Positions 1 to 8,457 of a stretch of DNA of 64,000 nt are shown here, piece after piece. The stretch is taken from positions 186,001 to 250,000 of the forward strand of contig NZ_FNOH01000012.1 of assembly GCF_900106535.1 (NCBI RefSeq), in the 5' to 3' direction. The notes beneath the pieces were generated by a model. It was not told the origin of the DNA. It ran no database searches and saw only the letters and a list, made by a program, of their open reading frames with translations. Both the position numbers and the translations under genes were made by a program. How positions within the stretch are numbered: the first letter of the stretch is position 1; every line of letters starts with the position of its first letter. The stretch comes from Myxococcus xanthus (GTDB taxonomy: Bacteria > Myxococcota > Myxococcia > Myxococcales > Myxococcaceae).

Positions 1-718
1 CGCCCAGTGACGCGCGCAGCTCCGACAGGGGCTTCACCTCGTCCCGTAGCGCGTCCACGGCGCCGTCCACCAGGTCGCCCGTCACCGCCACCACGTCCGG
101 CTGGAGCGCGTTCACCTGCTCCACCACGCGCCGCAGCCAGCGGCCGTCCAACGTGGGCCCCACGTGGATGTCCGAAATCTGCACCACCTTCAGGCCGCTG
201 AGCCCGGGTGCCAAACCCGCCACCGGCACCGTCACCCGCTCCACCGTCGCCCGGCCACGCGCCGTGATGAAGGCGTACACCACCGCCGGCACCGTCACCC
301 CCACCGCCACCAGGGCCTTGCCTCGGGCCAGGGCCAACGCGTCCGTCACCACGCCCGACCACGACAGGCCCAGCCCCACCAGGTCCACGACCACCACCGC
401 GCTCAGCAGGATGCCGAAGGCGCCCAGCCACACGTAGGACGTCCACTGGAGCACCTGCGCCCAGAGAGTCGGTTCGCGGCGCGACGCCACCATTCCTACG
501 GGCAGCGACAGGAAGAGCAGCGCCACCAGGACGGGCCCCAGCCATGCCCACGGCAGCGGTAGCTGCGGGCTCACGAACAGGCGCACCGCGATGTACGCGT
601 GCAGCCCGCCCATCAACGTGAGGATGCCACCCAGCGACATCAACCACCGCAATGCCAGCGACAGGGACACTCTGGGCCGTCGGGCCTCCTGCTCCACACC
701 AGGGGTCAGCTCCGCCAC
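1..718 (-). CDS. Membrane-anchored metallophosphoesterase (3' part outside window)
   Basis: The minus strand encodes a protein that runs off the left edge of the window. The N-terminus has several hydrophobic membrane segments over about 150 residues. They are followed by the metallophosphoesterase signature KVVQISDIHVGP, whose D and H bind metal, and then VVAVTGDLVDG with its GD metal ligands. This is the layout of the YkuE/YaeI-type membrane phosphoesterases, which act at the cytoplasmic membrane; the substrate is unknown. The chosen GTG start at 718 follows a strong GAAGGAGG ribosome site. The conserved histidine motifs of the C-terminal half lie outside the window, so completeness cannot be judged. 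Confidence 0.88.
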   Translation of the reverse strand, partial: MAELTPGVEQEARRPRVSLSLALRWLMSLGGILTLMGGLHAYIAVRLFVSPQLPLPWAWLGPVLVALLFLSLPVGMVASRREPTLWAQVLQWTSYVWLGAFGILLSAVVVVDLVGLGLSWSGVVTDALALARGKALVAVGVTVPAVVYAFITARGRATVERVTVPVAGLAPGLSGLKVVQISDIHVGPTLDGRWLRRVVEQVNALQPDVVAVTGDLVDGAVDALRDEVKPLSELRASLG

Positions 719-897
719 GAACGACGTCCTCCTTCTCACCGGTGCCAGCCATGACCGCGTCCGGAACGCGGGGACATAACGACAACAGATTGCCGATGCC
801 CGGCAACCCGCCCGTACGCCAGGCGAGCCAACGCCTCTTCTCGTGCACCACGCCTAAGACACGGGTGACGGGTTGGCGAGCCAACTACGTTCAAAGC

Positions 898-1422
898 ATG
901 AGAACTTCACGTATCTTCACAGCCGCACTGCTCGCAGCGGCAGGCTCGGCCTGGGCCCAGCCCGTCCAGTACCTGGACCTGCGAACGCCTCGGGTCGCGC
1001 TCAATGCGCGTGTCACCGACCGCGACCTCACCAGCCCTGACCTGCAGGTCGGCTTCAGCGACGGCTCCCTTCGAGGCCGCGCCTTCGGCAGGCCCCTCAA
1101 CCTCACGCTGGACGCCGCGCGGATCCGCGGCATCTATGGAAGCGGCCCCGTGGACCTGCGGATGACGCAGGAAGAAGGAGCCCTGCACGCCAAGGGCACG
1201 TTCGGTGGGCAGCTCACCGACTTCCAGGTGACGCCGCAGACGCTCAAGGGCGACGTGGGCCGGTGCAGCTACCAGCTCAAGGCCTCCGAGGAAGGCCGCT
1301 ATCAAGGCTGGCGTTCGTGTCTCGCCGGATTGGAGAACCCGGTATCGCTGTCGATTCCGCCTGCCATTGGCGGCGACGACGCCCGGCTCGTGGCCACCCT
1401 GGCTTTGATTCTGTCGCGGTAG
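898..1422 (+). CDS. Secreted protein of unknown function
   Basis: The 174-residue product begins with a clear signal peptide (basic MRTSR, hydrophobic stretch, AWAQ cleavage region at about residue 18). The mature part is rich in short beta-type segments. It ends in a Ser/Ile/Pro and Ala/Leu-rich tail, with two cysteines (RCSYQL and RSCLAG) that could form a disulfide. I recognise no family. An upstream in-frame extension to 652 is possible, but the ATG at 898 gives the natural signal peptide. It sits divergently from the phosphoesterase gene, so 719-897 should hold promoters for both. Confidence 0.7.
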   Translation: MRTSRIFTAALLAAAGSAWAQPVQYLDLRTPRVALNARVTDRDLTSPDLQVGFSDGSLRGRAFGRPLNLTLDAARIRGIYGSGPVDLRMTQEEGALHAKGTFGGQLTDFQVTPQTLKGDVGRCSYQLKASEEGRYQGWRSCLAGLENPVSLSIPPAIGGDDARLVATLALILSR

Positions 1423-1476
1423 CCCCACCGCGGGCGGCTATGGTGCGCGCCGTTTCCCTCACGACGGAGCGCATCC

Positions 1477-2274
1477 ATGGCACGCATGCACGAAGTGGAC
1501 TTCCACATCTACGGCGAGGACCTGCAGTTCGTCGAGGTGGAGTTGGACCCAGGAGAAGCCGCGGTCGCCGAAGCCGGCACGCTCATGTACATGGAGGACG
1601 GCATCGAGATGGAGACCATCTTCGGTGACGGCTCGGAGAAGACGAGCGGCTTCTTCGGCTCGCTGCTCGGCGCAGGCAAGCGCCTGCTGACGGGTGAGTC
1701 CCTCTTCACCACTGTCTTCCTCAACAAGAGCGGTAGCGGCAAGCGCAAGGTGTCCTTCGCCGCGCCCTACCCGGGAAAAATCATCCCGGTGAACCTGAGT
1801 GAGCTCGGCGGCGAGCTCATTGCGCAGAAGGACAGCTTCCTCGCCGCGGCCAAGGGCGTCTCGCTGGGCATCGCCTTCCAGAAGAAGCTGGGCACCGGCC
1901 TGTTCGGCGGCGAGGGCTTCATCATGCAGCGGCTCCAGGGTGACGGGCTCGCCTTCATCCACGCCGGCGGCACGCTGCACGAGCGCACGCTGGGCCCGGG
2001 TGAAATGCTGCGCGTGGACACCGGCTGCATCGTCGCGTTCCAGCCCACCGTGGACTACGACATCCAGATGGTGAGCGGCATCAAGACGGCCTTCTTCGGC
2101 GGCGAGGGCCTCTTCTTCGCCACGCTGCGCGGCCCCGGCAAGGTGTGGCTCCAGTCGCTCCCGTTCAGCCGGCTCGCGGGCCGCATTCTCTCCGCCTCGC
2201 GCCCGGGTGGCGCTCGCGACGAGGGCAGCGTGCTGGGTGGCGTCGGCCTGGGCAGCCTGCTCGGAGACGACTAG
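1477..2274 (+). CDS. AIM24/TIGR00266 family protein
   Basis: The 265-residue protein matches the AIM24-like family (mitochondrial biogenesis AIM24 in eukaryotes, widespread in bacteria). Family features visible are the N-terminal segment [20 protein letters not shown], the glycine-rich core ([10 protein letters not shown]) and repeated beta segments ending in [12 protein letters not shown]. It has no signal peptide and should be cytosolic or membrane-peripheral. The biochemical role in bacteria is not established. The C-terminal Gly-rich tail ([12 protein letters not shown]) is typical of the bacterial members. The ATG at 1477 follows a weak GGAG site 5 bases upstream. Confidence 0.85.
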   Translation: MARMHEVDFHIYGEDLQFVEVELDPGEAAVAEAGTLMYMEDGIEMETIFGDGSEKTSGFFGSLLGAGKRLLTGESLFTTVFLNKSGSGKRKVSFAAPYPGKIIPVNLSELGGELIAQKDSFLAAAKGVSLGIAFQKKLGTGLFGGEGFIMQRLQGDGLAFIHAGGTLHERTLGPGEMLRVDTGCIVAFQPTVDYDIQMVSGIKTAFFGGEGLFFATLRGPGKVWLQSLPFSRLAGRILSASRPGGARDEGSVLGGVGLGSLLGDD

Positions 2275-2305
2275 CGCACCGGGCAGGCCGGCCGTTCGCG
2301 GACCG

Positions 2306-4666
2306 CTATCCGCGCCGCCGCCGCGACAGGCCGGCCAGTCCCGCCAGCAGCACCCAGGAGCCCACCACGCCCACGGGCGATGCGCCGCAGCCACACCCCA
2401 CGTCGAGCGCCGCGGGCCCCCGCACCTCGAAGCCCGTGGTCCGCGAGCGCGCCGGCACGCGGCTGGAGGTGACGAGGCGCTCCTGCGCCGCGACGCTGTG
2501 CGAGCCTACGGACAGCGCGCTCTCGCGGGGCACCTGGTAACGGAAGGCCCCGGTGTCATCGGCCGTCACCGTGGCGACTTCAATGCCGTCCACCTCGATG
2601 ACCACCGTGGCGCCAGCCGTCGCCGCGCCCGCGAAGAGCGGCGTGGAGTCCACCACCTCGCCATCAGCGGGAACCACCAGCACCGGCCAACCGTCCTCTG
2701 GGAACTGGGTGCCGCCATCTCCCTGGGACGTGCCCGCATCCTGCCCGGACGTCCCTCCGTCCCCCTCGCCGCTCACCACCTGGGACTCGAATCGGATGGG
2801 CTGCGAGTAGGGCCCGCTGATTCCCGCCTCGTTGTGCGAATGAACGGTGACGAAATGAGGGCCCGGCGCCAGCGGCGATTCAGCAGGCCACTGGTAGCGG
2901 AAGCGGCCCGCGCCATCCACGGGGATGATGACCTCGGGGCCATTGTCCACCTCGATGCCCACCGTCTGCCCGTTGGGCGCGACGCCCGCGAACAGCGGCG
3001 TGGTTCCCACCGTCTCCCCGTCCTGGGGAATCACCAGGATGGGCTCCACCACCACGCCACCATCCTCCAGCGTGGTCGCGACAGAGAACGACACAGGCGC
3101 GGAGGGCGCGCTGTACGCCCCCATCGCCTCCGCCACCACGTGGACCGTGCGCGTGCCGACATCGAGCGGCGCCTGATGCGGAGGGATGCCAGCGGTGAAC
3201 ACGCCATCCGCGCCAGAGCTCACCTGAAGCAGCTCCACGCCATCGACGAACACGAGGACTCGAACGCCAGGGTCCGCCCGGCCTTCGAAGCGAGGACGGT
3301 GAGGAACGCCCACCGCTCCGGACACGGGAGCGCTGACAGACGGCGTCCCGGGCGTGCGGTAGGCCACGTGGTATTCCTCGGTGAAGCCTTCGCTCCCCGT
3401 ACCCGCGCCATTCGTTCCGCCATCCGACGGGGTGAGGGTCCCGGCAGCGCCGCCCGACACGCTCATGGGACACGACGCCGTCGCCCCCTGCAGCAGCACG
3501 CCGCCGCCACCGCCACCACCGCCCGGGCCGAGCACCCAGCCCGGGTAGCTGACGTTGCCGCCGTTGCCGCCCGCGGCTCGGGCGCTCCCGCAGGACAGTG
3601 AGTCCTGCGCGCGAAGGATGAGGACACCGCCCGCGCCACCACCGCCCGCGCCATCGTCTCCCGGCGTGTGGCTGGCGGCGAGCCCATCCGCGGAGAAGCG
3701 CCCGGCGCCCGAGAACGCCCTGGCCCGGATGAACACAACACCGCCGCCCGCGCCGCCATTCGAGCCCAGGTCATCGTTGCCCTCGCCCGCGCCTCCGCCA
3801 CTCCCGAAGACAAACTTGTCGATGAGCGAGTACTTCACGGGCGCGCCACCGAAACCGCCCACGTCCCGCATCATGTCCGCCTCCGACGTGCGGCCCCCGA
3901 CACCGCCCCGGCCCCCATTCCCGCCTCCGCCACCACCCGCGTTGTGGCAGTTGCCACCGCCACCCTCACCCGCCACGGAGCCACGCCCCGAGGCCGTGCC
4001 GAAGTGGCCCATCCGCAGGCCCTCCCCTTTGTAGGCCCCCCCTGCCTCGGGAGGGATGTCCAGGTCGGAGCAGCCAAGGAGGTCCGCGTGATTGACGAAG
4101 AGCCCGCCCCGGAAGCCCATTCCTTCCGCGCTGATGAGGCCCTGGTTCGTCACGCTCCCCGTGGCGAGGAAGGCCAGGATGCCGCCGCTGCGCCCATCCC
4201 ATGGATGGGCTACGACCGAGGCACCCGCGGACACGAGGACGTCCGTGTACTCGGGCACGGTGACCACCTGCGCGCCCGGCGCGGTGTAGGCATGCACCAG
4301 GGGCTCGGAGAAGCGCAGCCCGGGCGGCGACTCCGATACCGCCTTCACGCGCGCCAGCTCCCAGTGGCCCATCTTCCGAAGCGCCAGGGTGCCGCCATCG
4401 CTGGAGACCACGGCCTCCTCCGCCCCGCCGCTCTGGTGGAGGAGCACCAGCGTGCCCGCGGTGAAGCCCGAAACGCGCTGCACCGGAACGTCGTGGGCTC
4501 CGACCACCACGAGGTCCGTCAGCGGCGTGGCGGCGTTGAGGACGCGCCCCACCGTCGTGACGGACAGCGCGCCATCACGGCCCGAGCCCAGGCCGAAGGA
4601 ATCCAGCTCCGCCAGCGCGGGGGACGCAGGGAGCAACACTAGCAGGCAGGACAGGACGAAGCGCAT
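2306..4666 (-). CDS. agmC: AgmC-like surface protein with MYXO-CTERM tail
   Basis: The 786-residue protein has a signal peptide (cleavage near ALAE, residue 19). A beta-rich N-terminal domain and a strongly glycine-rich region follow (residues about 215-420). Then come three Ig-like repeats carrying the VxVxVDG(V/I)E type motif (about 445-735). The C-terminus shows a myxobacterial MYXO-CTERM sorting tail: a CGCG cysteine motif, a hydrophobic helix and the final RRRR. Proteins with this arrangement are annotated as AgmC, a factor named from adventurous gliding motility mutants in M. xanthus. The symbol rests on general similarity from memory, so AgmC paralogy is possible. The tail predicts processing and lipid or surface anchoring. 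Confidence 0.72.
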   Translation of the reverse strand: MRFVLSCLLVLLPASPALAELDSFGLGSGRDGALSVTTVGRVLNAATPLTDLVVVGAHDVPVQRVSGFTAGTLVLLHQSGGAEEAVVSSDGGTLALRKMGHWELARVKAVSESPPGLRFSEPLVHAYTAPGAQVVTVPEYTDVLVSAGASVVAHPWDGRSGGILAFLATGSVTNQGLISAEGMGFRGGLFVNHADLLGCSDLDIPPEAGGAYKGEGLRMGHFGTASGRGSVAGEGGGGNCHNAGGGGGGNGGRGGVGGRTSEADMMRDVGGFGGAPVKYSLIDKFVFGSGGGAGEGNDDLGSNGGAGGGVVFIRARAFSGAGRFSADGLAASHTPGDDGAGGGGAGGVLILRAQDSLSCGSARAAGGNGGNVSYPGWVLGPGGGGGGGGVLLQGATASCPMSVSGGAAGTLTPSDGGTNGAGTGSEGFTEEYHVAYRTPGTPSVSAPVSGAVGVPHRPRFEGRADPGVRVLVFVDGVELLQVSSGADGVFTAGIPPHQAPLDVGTRTVHVVAEAMGAYSAPSAPVSFSVATTLEDGGVVVEPILVIPQDGETVGTTPLFAGVAPNGQTVGIEVDNGPEVIIPVDGAGRFRYQWPAESPLAPGPHFVTVHSHNEAGISGPYSQPIRFESQVVSGEGDGGTSGQDAGTSQGDGGTQFPEDGWPVLVVPADGEVVDSTPLFAGAATAGATVVIEVDGIEVATVTADDTGAFRYQVPRESALSVGSHSVAAQERLVTSSRVPARSRTTGFEVRGPAALDVGCGCGASPVGVVGSWVLLAGLAGLSRRRRG

Positions 4667-4723
4667 GCCCCCTCATGCTGCCTCAGAAGCCGGGTCTACC
4701 GCGAGTGCAGGCCCCCTGAAGAC

Positions 4724-5221
4724 TCACTCGCCCGAGGGGTTCATCAGCGCCCGGGCGTTGCGCGGTGCGAAGAAGGGCTGGCGCGCGAGCCTCGGCAGGG
4801 CGCGCTTGTCCACGCACCAGAGCTGGAGCGCATCCTCCCACTCGCCCAGCTCGACCACCGCGCGCACGTCCGGCGCATCGCGGTAGAGGCTGTTGAGGTT
4901 GTGCACCAACGCGGACAGGTCCTCCACCTCCCAGCGCTCTGTCACGTCACCCCCCATGACGTGGAGCTCCAGCACGGGGCGCTCGCGCACGTCCACCACC
5001 TTGAAGCGGCGGGCCGCGCCGCCCATGGCGGTGGTGAGCGGCCCCACCAGCTCGTCGGCGCGCACGCCGTACCCCACGGACAAGCCGCCTTCGAGCAGGC
5101 CCGCGTCACACAGGCGCAGCATGGACACATGGGGAGGCTCGCCACGCGGCAGCAGCGCCGCGGCGGCAGCGCGGTCCTTGAGGAGCCGCTCCCGGGTGAG
5201 CACGTCGAGCAATGGGGCCAT
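4724..5221 (-). CDS. Hypothetical protein, translationally close to cupin gene
   Basis: The 165-residue product starts at ATG 5221, 13 bases after the stop of the cupin gene; the sequence GAGGAG at the cupin 3' end serves as ribosome site. It has no signal peptide or membrane segment. Two halves are visible: an Ala/Leu-rich helical N-terminus (residues 1-60) and an alpha/beta C-terminus with ERWEVEDLSALVHNLNSLY and a Trp-rich LGEWEDALQLWCVD. I do not recognise the family. Its position as the last gene of a cupin-containing unit suggests a shared transcript. Longer upstream reading of the frame overlaps the cupin and is not protein-like. Confidence 0.62.
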   Translation of the reverse strand: MAPLLDVLTRERLLKDRAAAAALLPRGEPPHVSMLRLCDAGLLEGGLSVGYGVRADELVGPLTTAMGGAARRFKVVDVRERPVLELHVMGGDVTERWEVEDLSALVHNLNSLYRDAPDVRAVVELGEWEDALQLWCVDKRALPRLARQPFFAPRNARALMNPSGE

Positions 5222-5234
5222 CTCGGCCCACAGC

Positions 5235-5738
5235 CTATCGCTCCTCGCCGCTCCAGTAGTCCACCTCCGCGGAGAGGGGCAGCGTGGTGAACAGGGTCCG
5301 AGCGGCCTTGTCGCCCCCGGGAGCACTGCCCGCGGAGATGACCACCTTCCCTGAGTCCGGGTACACCATGACGTCCGGCTCCACCATGGTGGAGAAGGCC
5401 AGGTAGCGCAGCGCCTCGGCCCCGTCGTTGAGGAGCTGGTGCGCGCCCCCGGGCCCCACCGGCAGCGCCACATAGTCGCCCGCCGTGACGGCGAGGGTGT
5501 CGTCCCCCAGCCGCAGCCGGCCCGTGCCCGCGAGGATGAAATAGGCCTCTTCGTTGGCCAGGTGGTAGTGCCGCGGCCACGCGTGTTTACCGGGTGGCAG
5601 CTCCATCAAGCTGCACCCCAGCTTGCGGCCCTTGGCGGCGGAGCCCAGTTGCTTGCGGCGGTACTCCACCCGGGGACCTTGCGTGACTTCGGTCCAGGGA
5701 AGCTCGGGCTCGTGGACGACGTGAGGATGCGAGGACAT
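5235..5738 (-). CDS. Cupin-domain protein
   Basis: The 167-residue protein carries a single cupin barrel. Motif 1 is PRHYHLANEEAYFILAGTGRLRLG, interrupted here as HYH and E ligands, and motif 2 is GPGGAHQLLNDG with its histidine. These residues normally bind a divalent metal. Such small cupins act as isomerases, dioxygenases or sugar-binding proteins; the substrate here is unknown. ATG 5738 has AGGAG 9-10 bases upstream. It lies 16 bases downstream of the methyltransferase gene on the same strand, so the three genes at 4724-6534 are likely one operon. Confidence 0.85.
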   Translation of the reverse strand: MSSHPHVVHEPELPWTEVTQGPRVEYRRKQLGSAAKGRKLGCSLMELPPGKHAWPRHYHLANEEAYFILAGTGRLRLGDDTLAVTAGDYVALPVGPGGAHQLLNDGAEALRYLAFSTMVEPDVMVYPDSGKVVISAGSAPGGDKAARTLFTTLPLSAEVDYWSGEER

Positions 5739-5754
5739 GGACAGGTGCTCCTGT

Positions 5755-6534
5755 TCAGGGTCGCGTCGCGAGCAGCGCGAAGACGCGGTGGGGAATGTCG
5801 AGCGAGTCCGCCGGAAAGCTCCCGGCGAGCAGGTCCGCGAGCGCGGCATCGAAGCCACTCACCGCGCTCGCAGGCATGGACGCGCCCACCTTCGCGCTGG
5901 CGCGGATGCGCCCCCGCCACGCGCGGGGGCTGTACGACACGGACACGTCGAAGGAGAACGAGGTGAGCTGGGTGAAGCCTGCCTCGGCGGCGTCTCGGAA
6001 CCACGGAGGATAGACACCGGAAGACTGGCTCAAGGATACGAAGGGCGCGGGAGCGCCCGGGTTGAAGCGCTCGATGAGCCGCTCGGTGGCCTCCACCACG
6101 TTGCCGGGCAGGGGCAGCCAGTCGAAGTGGGCGATGACCAGACGGCCCCCGGGAACGAGCAACCGCGCGGCCTCACGCGCTGCGGCGGGCCGGTCGAACC
6201 AGTGCCAGCACTGCCCCGCGACCACCAGCTCGAACGCCTGTGACGGCAGGCCCGTGTTCTCCGCGGGTGCCTGTCGGAAGTCGATGCCCAGCCCCATTCC
6301 AGAGGCGAGCCCACGGGCGGCATCCAGCATGTCCGCGGACACATCCAGCCCCGTCACCACGGCGCCGCGCTGGGCCAACCCTCGGGCCACCGTGCCCGTG
6401 CCCGTCCCCAGGTCGACGGCGCGGAGGCCCGAACGAAGGAGGCCCTCCCTGTCGAGCCGTTCGAAGAAGGCCTCCGGAAAGCCCGCCCGGTGCCTCACGT
6501 AGTCCGACGACGTGCGTCCGAAGTCCACCTGCAT
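5755..6534 (-). CDS. Class I SAM-dependent methyltransferase
   Basis: The 259-residue protein has the class I methyltransferase fold. Motif I is AVDLGTGTGTVARGLA (about residues 39-54), the acidic end of strand 2 is VTGLDVSADML, and motif post-I/II is FELVVAGQCWHWFD. The C-terminal half varies, as usual for small-molecule methyltransferases of the UbiE/Methyltransf_11 type. The N-terminal DFGRTSSDYVRHRAGFP resembles the start of many such enzymes acting on unknown acceptors. ATG 6534 follows GAGGAGAGGAG, a strong ribosome site. It is the first gene of the unit with the cupin and is divergent from the citrate synthase gene; promoters should lie in 6535-6640. Confidence 0.87.
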   Translation of the reverse strand: MQVDFGRTSSDYVRHRAGFPEAFFERLDREGLLRSGLRAVDLGTGTGTVARGLAQRGAVVTGLDVSADMLDAARGLASGMGLGIDFRQAPAENTGLPSQAFELVVAGQCWHWFDRPAAAREAARLLVPGGRLVIAHFDWLPLPGNVVEATERLIERFNPGAPAPFVSLSQSSGVYPPWFRDAAEAGFTQLTSFSFDVSVSYSPRAWRGRIRASAKVGASMPASAVSGFDAALADLLAGSFPADSLDIPHRVFALLATRP

Positions 6535-6640
6535 GACAGGCTCCTCTCCTCGCGGGCACACGCGGGCCCCGCCGACCTGGGGACGTATCGACACGTCATC
6601 CAGTCGAGTCGACAATGGCCTTCGCGGAGGTGCGCGAGAC

Positions 6641-7945
6641 ATGAGTAGGCCCAAGGGCGGACGCTCTCAATCTCGATTCGACCATCGACCTGAGGAGGAG
6701 CTCGTGACCGCGGCACAGGCCGCCGCGCTCCTGGGCGTGAAGCGAGCCACGCTCTACACCTACGTGAGCCGAGGCCTCGTGCGCTGCGTGCCGGAGCGAG
6801 GCACCAAGGAGAACCGCTATGTGCGCTCCGACCTGGAGCGCCTGAAAGCGCGGCACGACGCGAGAGCGGGACACGCGGCCGTCGCCTCGGGCGCCTTGCG
6901 CTGGGGCGAGCCCGTCATCGACTCGTCGGTGTCCCGCGTGGGCGCGGAGGGGCTCGCATACCGAGGCCATTCGGCGGTGACGCTCGCGGTGGAGGGACGC
7001 GCGTTCGAGGACGTGGCCGAGCTGTTGTGGACAGGCACGCTGCCCGAAGAAGCGTCACGGTGGCCCTCACCCGAGCCGGCGTTTCCACCGTCCGAGCTGG
7101 CGAAGCTGTTGCCCCGTGGAACACCTCCCGTTGCCGCGCTGTCTGCGTTGGTGCCGCTCCTAGGCGCAAGGGACTCGGCGCGCTTTGCCTCTCCTCCCGA
7201 GCAGGAGCGGGCCCGCGCCCGGAGGCTGCTGCGCCACCTGTCCGCCTGGGTCTGCGTGGCGAACGCGCCGGGGCGAGTGACGCATGCCTTGAACGAGCCC
7301 ACGGTGGCGCAATCCCTGGCGCGCGCTTGGAACACCCGCGTGAAGCGCGCACCTGAGCTGCTCAACCGCGCGCTGGTGCTGTGCGCGGACCATGAGCTGA
7401 ACGTGTCCACGTTCACCGCGCGCGTGGCGGCCTCCTCCAGCGCGGACCTGTACGCCTGCTTGAGCGCCGCGCTGGCCGCGCTCTCCGGTCCCAAGCACGG
7501 AGGGGCCTGCGACCGCGTGGAGGCGTTGCTCGTGGAAGTGGGCCGGCCGGAGCGCGCGGCGGAGGTCATCCGGGAGCGGCTGCGGCGAGGCGAAGCGGTC
7601 CCCGGCTTCGGTCATCAGCTCTATCCAGACGGAGACCCACGGACACCACCGCTGGTGGAAGCCGCGCGGAGCGTCAGGCCCGAGACGCCCAATGTCCGTA
7701 TCGCCAGCGCCGTGCTGGAAGCCATGCGCGCGGCGGGACATCCGCCCCCGTCCGTGGACTTCGGGCTGGTGATGCTCACCGGAGCGCTGGGGCTTCCTTC
7801 AGGCGCGGGCGCCACGCTGTTCGCCGTCGGGCGTGCCGCGGGCTGGGTGGCCCATGTGCTGGAGCAGCGGGAACAGGGCCACCTGCTGCGCCCTCGGGCA
7901 CGCTACGTGGAGCCGGCACACCCCGCCGGTGGCAGGGCGCCATGA
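6641..7945 (+). CDS. Citrate synthase-family protein with N-terminal HTH
   Basis: The 434-residue product fuses a MerR/excisionase-type helix-turn-helix (TAAQAAALLGVKRATLYTYV, about residues 22-42) to a citrate synthase fold. The catalytic elements of citrate synthase are all recognisable: His in GPKHGGACDRVEALL, His in PGFGHQLYPDGDPR and Asp in PSVDFGLVMLTG. The enzyme family condenses oxaloacetate or a related oxoacid with an acyl-CoA. The DNA-binding head suggests either autoregulation or a regulator that senses a metabolite. ATG 6641 with GGAGG 11 bases upstream was preferred over the longer frame from 6512, which would overlap the methyltransferase gene. Substrate is not predictable. Confidence 0.85.
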   Translation: MSRPKGGRSQSRFDHRPEEELVTAAQAAALLGVKRATLYTYVSRGLVRCVPERGTKENRYVRSDLERLKARHDARAGHAAVASGALRWGEPVIDSSVSRVGAEGLAYRGHSAVTLAVEGRAFEDVAELLWTGTLPEEASRWPSPEPAFPPSELAKLLPRGTPPVAALSALVPLLGARDSARFASPPEQERARARRLLRHLSAWVCVANAPGRVTHALNEPTVAQSLARAWNTRVKRAPELLNRALVLCADHELNVSTFTARVAASSSADLYACLSAALAALSGPKHGGACDRVEALLVEVGRPERAAEVIRERLRRGEAVPGFGHQLYPDGDPRTPPLVEAARSVRPETPNVRIASAVLEAMRAAGHPPPSVDFGLVMLTGALGLPSGAGATLFAVGRAAGWVAHVLEQREQGHLLRPRARYVEPAHPAGGRAP

Positions 7946-8069
7946 ACACGCTCCGCGCATCCGGACGCCTCACGCACGTCACGTGAGCACTCAGCCCACT
8001 GTCGCATGCCACGCACCGGTCGAAGTCCGTCGTTGGAGGTCCGCGCTCGCGAGGCGAGACTCCCGCGCC

Positions 8070-8366
8070 GTGGACACTCGACGCGTATATCCCCGTTTCG
8101 CCATCGCCTCCCTGCTCGGCAACGTCGCCTTCCTCGCCTCCTGGGGCGTGGTGCTGATGCGTCCCTCGGGCTGGCAGGTGGTCGGCCCGCTCCTGCTCCT
8201 CATGTTCCTCGTCCTGCGGGTGGGCGGCATGTGGCTCTTCGCCTCGCGCCACCCGGAGGAGGAACGCCCACGCATGCGGCGCACGGCGACCCTCACCACC
8301 GTGCTGGCGCTCATCGCCGTGGGCATCTGGGTCTACACCGTGCTGCAAGGCCCGCGCGGCTTCTGA
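8070..8366 (+). CDS. Small membrane protein with three TM helices
   Basis: The conserved-looking part of this frame is a 98-residue protein with three hydrophobic helices (about residues 7-27, 31-54 and 73-93). A basic/acidic loop HPEEERPRMRRT separates helices 2 and 3. The start is uncertain: GTG 8070 is chosen because upstream sequence reads as low-complexity Arg/His/Pro, but GTG 7983 is also open. No family is recognised. It lies convergent to ychF, with an inverted repeat in the gap. Confidence 0.6.
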   Translation: MDTRRVYPRFAIASLLGNVAFLASWGVVLMRPSGWQVVGPLLLLMFLVLRVGGMWLFASRHPEEERPRMRRTATLTTVLALIAVGIWVYTVLQGPRGF

Positions 8367-8388
8367 GCCGCCAGGCCCTGAAACGGCT

Positions 8389-8436
8389 CGCGGGCGCCGC
8401 CTCCAGACTGAACCGTCCGGAAGCACAGCGCCCGCG
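8389..8436. terminator. Inverted repeat between convergent genes
   Basis: A perfect 9-base inverted repeat (CGCGGGCGC at 8389-8397, GCGCCCGCG at 8428-8436) brackets about 30 bases. It sits between the convergent ends of the small membrane protein gene and ychF. It has no T-tract, so it is only a candidate bidirectional terminator. Confidence 0.35.
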
Positions 8437-8457
8437 ATGACTGCCGTGTGCTGACCG

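Noticed and set aside
2207-3601. Long plus-strand frame opposite the AgmC-like gene
   Set aside because: It is Arg/Gly/His-rich, has no ribosome site and lies fully antisense to a protein with signal peptide, Ig-like repeats and sorting tail.
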